DNA from: Fluoribacter gormanii
Lineage (GTDB): Bacteria > Pseudomonadota > Gammaproteobacteria > Legionellales > Legionellaceae
Direction of reading: 5' to 3'
Assembly: GCF_900156395.1 (NCBI RefSeq)
Contig: NZ_FTNL01000029.1
Coordinates: 1 to 40,175 of the forward strand
Length of the DNA: 40,175 bases
Translations under genes and position numbers: made by a program
The notes under the pieces: generated by a model
The model's database searches: none
What the model saw: the letters and a program-made list of their open reading frames with translations, nothing else
Told to the model about the DNA's origin: nothing
In this document: positions 35,176-40,175 of the stretch, one piece after another
Numbering within the stretch: the first letter of the stretch is position 1
Layout of the letters: each line of letters opens with the position of its first letter

Positions 35176-36082
35176 TAAAGTACTCTTCTAGTTGCTGCTT
35201 CGTTAATAAAAATATGCCATGCCCACCATAACTCATTTCAAGCCAGGTAAAAGGAACATGAGGATAAGCCTCACATAAAGCTGCTTCGCTATTTCCTACT
35301 TCTACAATTAAAACACCCTCTTCGTTTAAATAATCATGGGCGTTATGAAGAATTGTTTCAACAATAGCCAATCCATTATTGCTCGTTTCCAAAGCCAACA
35401 CAGGCTCATGACGGAATTCGTCAGGTAAGGTTTGCATCTCTTCCTTGCCTACATATGGAGGATTGCTGACTATTAAATCATAGCCTACCTTGGGGACTTT
35501 CGAGAAACAATCTGATTCAATTAAATTAAGTTGCTCTTCCACACCTAACTGTTCACGATTAATTGCAGCCACAGCAAGTGCTTCGCTGGAAATATCAACT
35601 GCATCGACCTGAGCTTCAGGAAAAGCATAACAACATGCAATCGCGATGCATCCGCTGCCAGTACATAAATCTAAAATACGATGTACTTTATTGGCATCAA
35701 CCCAGGGAGAAAATTCATTCTTGATGAGTTCTGCAATAGGTGAGCGAGGAATAAGTACACGCTCATCCACATAAAATGGAATATCACAAAAATAGGCTTC
35801 TTTGATTAAATAGGGTACGGGTACTCGTTGATTAATACGCTTTTCCAATTGCTGATGTAAATGTTTTTTCTCGCTGGTAGTTAAACGTGCATTAAGCCAA
35901 TTTGATTCTAAATCGTAAGGCAAAGACAAGCTTCTCAGAATTAAAGAATGCATATCATCCCACGCATTATCAGTGCCGTGGCCATAATACAAATTCGCAT
36001 TAATTGCGCAAGACACACTAAAACGTAAAAAATCCAATATTGTGTTTAATTCTTCCGTTTCTTTAAGTATATAGTTGCTCAT
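35165..36082 (-). CDS. prmB: Release-factor-like ribosomal protein uL3 glutamine methyltransferase
   Basis: PrmB methylates a glutamine of ribosomal protein L3 with SAM. The 305-residue length, the N-terminal helical domain ([26 protein letters not shown]) and the Rossmann domain with [19 protein letters not shown] and the catalytic [12 protein letters not shown] fit PrmB better than PrmC, as does the block [29 protein letters not shown]. It overlaps aroC and is divergent from the SmrB-like gene. prmB and smrB are also neighbours in E. coli, which supports both names. Confidence 0.95.
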   Translation of the reverse strand: MSNYILKETEELNTILDFLRFSVSCAINANLYYGHGTDNAWDDMHSLILRSLSLPYDLESNWLNARLTTSEKKHLHQQLEKRINQRVPVPYLIKEAYFCDIPFYVDERVLIPRSPIAELIKNEFSPWVDANKVHRILDLCTGSGCIAIACCYAFPEAQVDAVDISSEALAVAAINREQLGVEEQLNLIESDCFSKVPKVGYDLIVSNPPYVGKEEMQTLPDEFRHEPVLALETSNNGLAIVETILHNAHDYLNEEGVLIVEVGNSEAALCEAYPHVPFTWLEMSYGGHGIFLLTKQQLEEYFNVR

Positions 36083-36140
36083 GGGATTTCGATTCTCATC
36101 CAGAAAAAGTACAAATTGTACCCTATGTTAATCAACAAAA

Positions 36141-36197
36141 GTAGCCTAAGTGAAGCAAAGCACAACTTGGTGTTATTTAAGTCAGGACTTAGGCGTA
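36141..36197. repeat. Intergenic palindromic repeat between prmB and the SmrB gene
   Basis: GTAGCCTAAGTGAAG (from 36141) and GACTTAGGCGTAC (to 36197) form a mismatched inverted pair of the TAGCCTGGG family. It lies in the divergent prmB/smrB promoter region. Confidence 0.6.
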
Positions 36198-36285
36198 CTT
36201 ACACACGTTCCTTGCAAATCAAAGGTACAAGCAGCACCAGACCTGAGTTATACTTCAATTACCACTGAATCATTTCTTGTTAAAA

Positions 36286-36831
36286 ATGGCTGATGATTTT
36301 TTATCCGATGACGACAAAGCCCTGTTTCGCGAATACATGCGTTCGGTAAAACCATTAAATGAAAAAACCAAGCGGGTAAAAACTTTAGAACCTAAGCCTT
36401 CAATTCCAACCAAAAAAAATAAGCCATCAATAATCCAACCCCAAAAAGAATATTACTTGTCGGATATGATTGTGGATACAGTACTGTCCGAAACCATTCT
36501 TTCCTATTCGCATCCAAGTATTTCCAGCCAGCGATTTAAGGCATTAAGAAATGGACATATTCCATGGGAAGCCCGGTTGGATTTGCATGGTTTAAAAAGC
36601 GAGACAGCCCGGGATACCTTATGTCAATTTATTCAAACTCAGGCAGAAAACAGCAAAAGATGTCTACTCATTATCCATGGCAAAGGAGGCAACCTCGGAG
36701 CACCCCCGGTAATTAAAAATTTGCTGAATCGATGGTTACCGCAGTTGGATGAAGTTTTGGCGTTTCATAGCGCATTGCCCAAAGATGGTGGGAGTGGTGC
36801 AGTCTATGTACTGCTAAAAAGACAGAAATAA
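36286..36831 (+). CDS. smrB: SmrB-like Smr-domain endonuclease (ribosome rescue)
   Basis: The ATG at 36286 gives 181 residues; a TTG three codons earlier is less likely, and neither has a strong ribosome site. The N-terminal LSDDDKALFREYMRSVKPLNEKTKRV closely follows the SmrB hook that binds ribosomes. The catalytic Smr domain (about 95-178) has the LDLHG motif at 98-102 and HGKGG at 131-135. Known family role: SmrB cuts mRNA between collided ribosomes, a signal for rescue. Location next to prmB is conserved with E. coli. A degenerate paralogue lies 3.4 kb away beside ankH. Confidence 0.9.
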   Translation: MADDFLSDDDKALFREYMRSVKPLNEKTKRVKTLEPKPSIPTKKNKPSIIQPQKEYYLSDMIVDTVLSETILSYSHPSISSQRFKALRNGHIPWEARLDLHGLKSETARDTLCQFIQTQAENSKRCLLIIHGKGGNLGAPPVIKNLLNRWLPQLDEVLAFHSALPKDGGSGAVYVLLKRQK

Positions 36832-36890
36832 CAGCACCAGGCTCTGAATCGTCACATCATTGGAAAACTAGTCCATCTCAATTCTACGTA

Positions 36891-36957
36891 CCGCGGCTTG
36901 TCCGCGGGATCCATGAGATCTGCCCAAAAACACAGGGCCTCGCGGACAAGACGCGGG
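36891..36957. repeat. GC-rich inverted repeat, CGCGGCTTGTCCGCG type
   Basis: CCGCGGCTTGTCCGCGGG (36891-36908) pairs with CCTCGCGGACAAGACGCGGG (36938-36957), with two mismatches. Its base composition is much richer in GC than its surroundings. It forms a different intergenic family from the TAGCCTGGG elements. It lies between the SmrB gene and the rhodanese gene. Confidence 0.7.
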
Positions 36958-37076
36958 GCTTAAGCACAGATGTGATCAAGAGTCAGACACAGGCTACATT
37001 TATATAGTTCCCTTACTTGCGTTCATGCCTTATTCTGGGGATAATTCGCTACATCAATAAAATATCAAGAGAGAAC

Positions 37077-37496
37077 ATGGAACATTTAGGTCAATTTATC
37101 ATAAATCATTGGCAGTTATGGCTTGCCCTTATCGTGGTTTTATTGCTCACATTTATCAATGAGTTAATCACCCAGAAAAAGAAAGCAAAAGAACTGACCC
37201 CTCAAGCTGCTGTTGATTTGATCAATCATGAGAATGCTGTTGTCATCGATTTGCGTGACAAAGAAGCCTTTAAACAAGGACACATTATTGATGCGATCAA
37301 TGCTCGAGGCGAGGATTTTGAACAACAAAAAATGGATAAGTATAAAAATACCCCCATTATTCTAATTGCTTCACGCGCTATTGAAGCACAATCTCTTGCC
37401 AACAAAATTCGCGCCCAAGGTTATCAACCGCATGTACTTAGCGGTGGAATTGCTGCCTGGACAAATGCTGAATTGCCATTAGTTAAAGGGAAATAA
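37077..37496 (+). CDS. yibN: YibN-like membrane-anchored rhodanese-domain protein without catalytic Cys
   Basis: The ATG at 37077 gives 139 residues with AGAGAGA upstream; the frame is open 20 codons more. One membrane helix at about 10-29 (HWQLWLALIVVLLLTFINEL) anchors a cytosolic rhodanese domain (TPQAAVDLINHENAVVIDLRD, VLSGGIAAW, ELPLVKGK). The active loop, which should carry the persulfide Cys, reads IASRAIEAQS (97-106) with no Cys, so it is not a sulfurtransferase. E. coli YibN has the same anchor and is in the same gene order yibN-grxC-secB-gpsA. A binding or insertion-related role near SecB is possible but inferred. Confidence 0.88.
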   Translation: MEHLGQFIINHWQLWLALIVVLLLTFINELITQKKKAKELTPQAAVDLINHENAVVIDLRDKEAFKQGHIIDAINARGEDFEQQKMDKYKNTPIILIASRAIEAQSLANKIRAQGYQPHVLSGGIAAWTNAELPLVKGK

Positions 37497-37500
37497 GAGT

Positions 37501-37755
37501 ATGGCTGAAATAATTATGTACAGTACTGGTTATTGCCCCTACTGTGTCAAAGCCAGGGAATTATTGCAACAAAAGCATGCTACATTTACAGACATTCGTA
37601 TCGATTTACAACCAGAATTACGTGATGAAATGATAACAAAAAGCGGAAGACGTACCGTACCGCAGATTTTCATTAATGGCCAACATGTCGGTGGCTGCGA
37701 TGATTTATATGCCCTGGAAGCCCAGGGAAAACTCGATCAATTACTAAGAGGATAG
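37501..37755 (+). CDS. grxC: Glutaredoxin 3
   Basis: This 84-residue thiol-disulfide oxidoreductase uses glutathione. The active site is CPYC at 12-15 ([12 protein letters not shown]). Then come TFTDIRID, the cis-Pro region [11 protein letters not shown] and the glutathione-binding GGCDDLYAL. It starts 4 bases after the rhodanese stop and is followed by secB after 7 bases, so the three genes form an operon like that of E. coli. Confidence 0.97.
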   Translation: MAEIIMYSTGYCPYCVKARELLQQKHATFTDIRIDLQPELRDEMITKSGRRTVPQIFINGQHVGGCDDLYALEAQGKLDQLLRG

Positions 37756-37762
37756 CAATATC

Positions 37763-38230
37763 ATGAGCGAACAAGCAAACCAAGCGCAAAACCAAAATGA
37801 AACCCAATTTATGATTCAAAGAATTTATGTTAAAGATTTATCGTTTGAAACACCTAATACTCCGGCTGTGTTTCAACAACAATGGGAACCAGAACTGAAT
37901 CTCGAAATCAATACTACCAACACAATGCTGGAAGAAGGCGTTTATGAAGTGGTATTAACTGTAACGACAACCGTAACCAACCAAAAAGCTACTGCATTTC
38001 TTGTCGAAGTAAAACAAGCCGGTATCTTCACCATTCAAGGTGCACCAGCGAATCAATTGGACCATTTGTTAAACAGCTTCTGCCCCAACATTTTATTCCC
38101 TTACGCTCGTGAGGCAATTACCTCTCAAGTAATTCGTGGCAGTTTCCCACAACTGGTATTGGCACCAATTAATTTTGATGCTTTATACATGCAACAACTT
38201 GCAGAAAAACAAAAAGAAGTTCAAGCTTAA
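37763..38230 (+). CDS. secB: Protein-export chaperone SecB
   Basis: SecB keeps preproteins unfolded and delivers them to SecA. The 155-residue product has the family blocks [48 protein letters not shown], the SecA-contact region [14 protein letters not shown] and the end [15 protein letters not shown]. The N-terminal tail (about 15 residues) is Gln/Asn-rich and probably disordered. It is in an operon with grxC; a repeat element separates it from gpsA by 137 bases. Confidence 0.97.
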   Translation: MSEQANQAQNQNETQFMIQRIYVKDLSFETPNTPAVFQQQWEPELNLEINTTNTMLEEGVYEVVLTVTTTVTNQKATAFLVEVKQAGIFTIQGAPANQLDHLLNSFCPNILFPYAREAITSQVIRGSFPQLVLAPINFDALYMQQLAEKQKEVQA

Positions 38231-38256
38231 AAAATACAACTACGTACTAAAGTATT

Positions 38257-38340
38257 GTAGCCCGGGGACAGGCGAAGCCGTAACCCGGGGGTTGATAACA
38301 GGCATCTGTTTTTAAACCCGGGTTACGTCAGTCCCGCTAC
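38257..38340. repeat. Intergenic palindromic repeat between secB and gpsA
   Basis: GTAGCCCGGGGAC (from 38257) and GTCCCGCTAC (to 38340) are the outer arms, and TAACCCGGG and CCCGGGTTA are the inner arms, all around an AT-rich loop. This is the cleanest member of the family in the window. Confidence 0.8.
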
Positions 38341-38367
38341 AAATACACTCCTATTTAAGAGCATAAA

Positions 38368-39357
38368 ATGAACCAAAAAAACATTGCCATATTAGGTGCT
38401 GGCTCTTGGGGAACTGCTGTTGCAATTCACCTGGCCAAAGTGGGACATCGTGTGTTGTTGTGGGGACATGACCCGCAGCATGTTGCTCTTATGACGGAGA
38501 AAAAAGCAAACCCACGTTATTTACCTGATATCGATTTTCCTGAAACCCTTGAGCCTTCAGCCGATTTTGATCGATGCATCGAAGAAGCCCATTACGTTAT
38601 TATTGCGGTTCCTTCGCATGCTTTTGCAGAAATTATCAACAAAATAAAAAAAACGCCACAAGGGTTAGCTTGGCTGACGAAAGGAATTGATCCACAAAGC
38701 CATCAGTTATTAAGTGATTTAGTGAGCCAAACTTTTGGTTCTACCTTTCCCAAAGCAATTATTTCAGGCCCATCATTTGCCAAAGAAGTAGCTCACTTCC
38801 TACCCACCGCCGTAACTTTAGCTTCTAATGATTCAGAATATCAAAAAAGCATCCGTGAATTACTTCATCACGATAACCTTCGTGTTTACCTGACTGATGA
38901 TCTGATCGGGGTGCAAATTTGTGGTGCGATTAAAAACGTCTTGGCTATTGGCTGTGGCATCAGTGATGGTTTAGGTTATGGAGCGAATGCCAAAGCCGCA
39001 TTAATTACCCGCGGATTAGCAGAAATGGAGCGTCTTGGACTTGCTTTGGGAGCACGTGCAGAAACTTTTCTTGGCTTGGCTGGCGTAGGTGATTTAGTCT
39101 TAACCTGCACTGATGATCAATCACGAAACCGCCGTTTCGGCTTACTCTTAGGACAAAATATCAGCATCAACGACGCTGAACAGCAAATTGGCCAAGTTGT
39201 AGAGGGTAAATATAACGCCTCCCAAGTCTGCTTCCTTGCCAAACAGCATCATGTAGAAATGCCGATTTGCGAGCAAATTAACGCCCTTTTACAAGGAAAA
39301 ATTAGTCCAAAACAAGTAGTGCAAAACCTAATGAGTCGGCCGCCTAAGGAAGAATAA
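38368..39357 (+). CDS. gpsA: Glycerol-3-phosphate dehydrogenase, NAD(P)
   Basis: The cytosolic enzyme reduces dihydroxyacetone phosphate to glycerol-3-phosphate for phospholipid synthesis. The 329-residue length is normal. The cofactor loop is ILGAGSWGTAVAIHLAKVGH. The catalytic region has GAIKNVLAIGCGISDGLGYG with the active-site Lys, AALITRGLAEM and GLAGVGDLVLTC. The end VEMPICEQINALL is typical. Gene order secB-gpsA is shared with E. coli. Its product is also the imported substrate of the ugp-type pair at 6.6-8.6 kb. Confidence 0.97.
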   Translation: MNQKNIAILGAGSWGTAVAIHLAKVGHRVLLWGHDPQHVALMTEKKANPRYLPDIDFPETLEPSADFDRCIEEAHYVIIAVPSHAFAEIINKIKKTPQGLAWLTKGIDPQSHQLLSDLVSQTFGSTFPKAIISGPSFAKEVAHFLPTAVTLASNDSEYQKSIRELLHHDNLRVYLTDDLIGVQICGAIKNVLAIGCGISDGLGYGANAKAALITRGLAEMERLGLALGARAETFLGLAGVGDLVLTCTDDQSRNRRFGLLLGQNISINDAEQQIGQVVEGKYNASQVCFLAKQHHVEMPICEQINALLQGKISPKQVVQNLMSRPPKEE

Positions 39358-39431
39358 CTCGCTCTCCATGAGTTCTATCCCTCGGATTTTCTGCCATTTT
39401 TGTAATTCCCGCGAAAGCATCAGAGATTAAT

Positions 39432-40175
39432 GTCATTCCCGCGCAGGCGGGAATCTATTCACATAGCGGGTACAGTGCCTGAATCATGGATGGATATGAA
39501 TTTTAGTCATTCCCGCGCAGGCGGGAATCTATTCACAAAGCTCGTACAGTGCCTGATTCATCCATGGATTCCCGCCTGCGCGGGAATGACAGTTTTTTCT
39601 TAAATGAATGACAGTGCCACTAGAGTTACATGGCAATTCTGTTTAAGCTTTAACATCCACAAGTTCGATGTCTTCAGAAGCCAACCGTTCGCCCAAGATT
39701 CAAGCATCCTCCCGAACCGATATGAATTTTTGTCATTCCCGCGCAGGCGGGAATCTATTCACAAAGCGGTTACAGTGCCTGAATCATGGATGGATTCCCG
39801 CCTGCGCGGGAATGACCGTTTTTTCTTGAATGAATGGCAGTGCCACTAGAGTTACATGGCAATTCTGTTTAAGCTTTCACATCCACAAGTTCGATGTCTT
39901 GAGAAGCCAACCGCTCGCCCAAGATTCAAGCATCCTCCCGAATGGATATTAATTTTTGTCATTCCCGCGCAGGCGGGAATCTATTCACAAAGCTCGTACA
40001 GTGCCTGATTCATCCATGGATTCCCGCCTGTGCGGGAATGACAGTTATTTCTTAAATGAATGGCAGTGCCACTAGAGTTACATGGAAATTCTCTTTAAGC
40101 TTTAACATCCACACTCTCGATGTCCTCAGAAGCCAACCGCTCGCCCAAGATTCAAGCATCCTCCCGAATGGATAT
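39432..40175. repeat. 226-bp tandem repeat array, running past the window end
   Basis: Unit starts (GTCATTCCCGCGCAGG) are at 39432, 39506, 39732 and 39958. The last three are exactly 226 bases apart, and the final copy reaches the window end with 218 bases. The first copy is only 74 bases, having lost 152. Each full unit has a palindrome of two inverted ATTCCC-N8-GGGAAT (dRS3-like) motifs about 37 bases apart (for example 39506-39529 with 39567-39590). The rest of the unit has no ORF. Copies at 39432 and 39732 share one variant (GCGG.TACAG, AATCATGGATGG), and copies at 39506 and 39958 share another (GCTCGTACAG, ATTCATCCATGG). Confidence 0.92.

Noticed and set aside
39604..39849. 81-codon ORF in the repeat array
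   Set aside because: It translates the repeat palindromes (SFPRRRES, DSRLRGND), a known artefact of such elements.
39432..40175. CRISPR array
   Set aside because: Unit length is 226 bases without variable spacers, and no cas genes are visible.

Overview
The window looks like chromosome of a Legionella species. The sequence is AT-rich and carries a gammaproteobacterial housekeeping set (asnS, lolCD, pgsA, rluC, rne, asd, aroC, prmB, gpsA). Three other gene groups point to the genus: a legiolysin-type 4-hydroxyphenylpyruvate dioxygenase, an AnkH/LegA3-like ankyrin effector, and several orphan proteins of the kind Legionella exports through Dot/Icm. I cannot fix the species from the sequence.

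Layout. Positions 1-6.5 kb are accessory: a GIY-YIG gene cut by the window edge, a small lipoprotein, two adjacent paralogous unknown genes on the minus strand, and a 973-residue helicase-like protein with an IQ-like motif. A near-perfect PmrA-type box lies just upstream of the -10 of the last gene. Positions 6.6-9.5 kb hold a ugpQ-ugpB pair without its permease genes and an exported SIMPL-like protein. Positions 9.6-14.4 kb are amino-acid catabolism: leucine dehydrogenase with an O-methyltransferase, then the tyrosine/homogentisate genes hpd(lly), fumarylacetoacetase and maleylacetoacetate isomerase, without hmgA. Positions 14.5-19.4 kb carry a Cys-rich exported protein, asnS, a small unknown and lolD-lolC. 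An ankyrin protein and a half-size EamA transporter follow. Three minus-strand tRNA genes (Gly, Cys, Leu) lie downstream of pgsA, and next come the gph-like/rluC pair and rne.

rne is preceded by about 770 bases with no credible gene. That stretch contains a 16-bp inverted repeat and further hairpins, so it may be an autoregulatory leader or a resident MITE. Positions 27.7-33 kb carry an orphan protein, a zinc alcohol dehydrogenase, a DUF1328 protein, and a pair in which a degenerate Smr-domain protein is translationally coupled to the AnkH-like effector. The prmB-aroC-asd operon follows. A second, intact SmrB-like gene is divergent from prmB, and the rhodanese-grxC-secB-gpsA order matches E. 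coli.

The last 744 bases are an array of exact-period 226-bp tandem repeats, each with an internal palindrome of dRS3-like sequence, running off the window end. Many intergenic gaps carry palindromic repeats of a second family (TAGCCTGGG...CCCAGGCTA type). I saw no CRISPR array, rRNA, prophage or complete insertion sequence. The most promising new points are the degenerate Smr/AnkH pair, the PmrA-boxed helicase-like protein, the rne leader structure and the 226-bp array.
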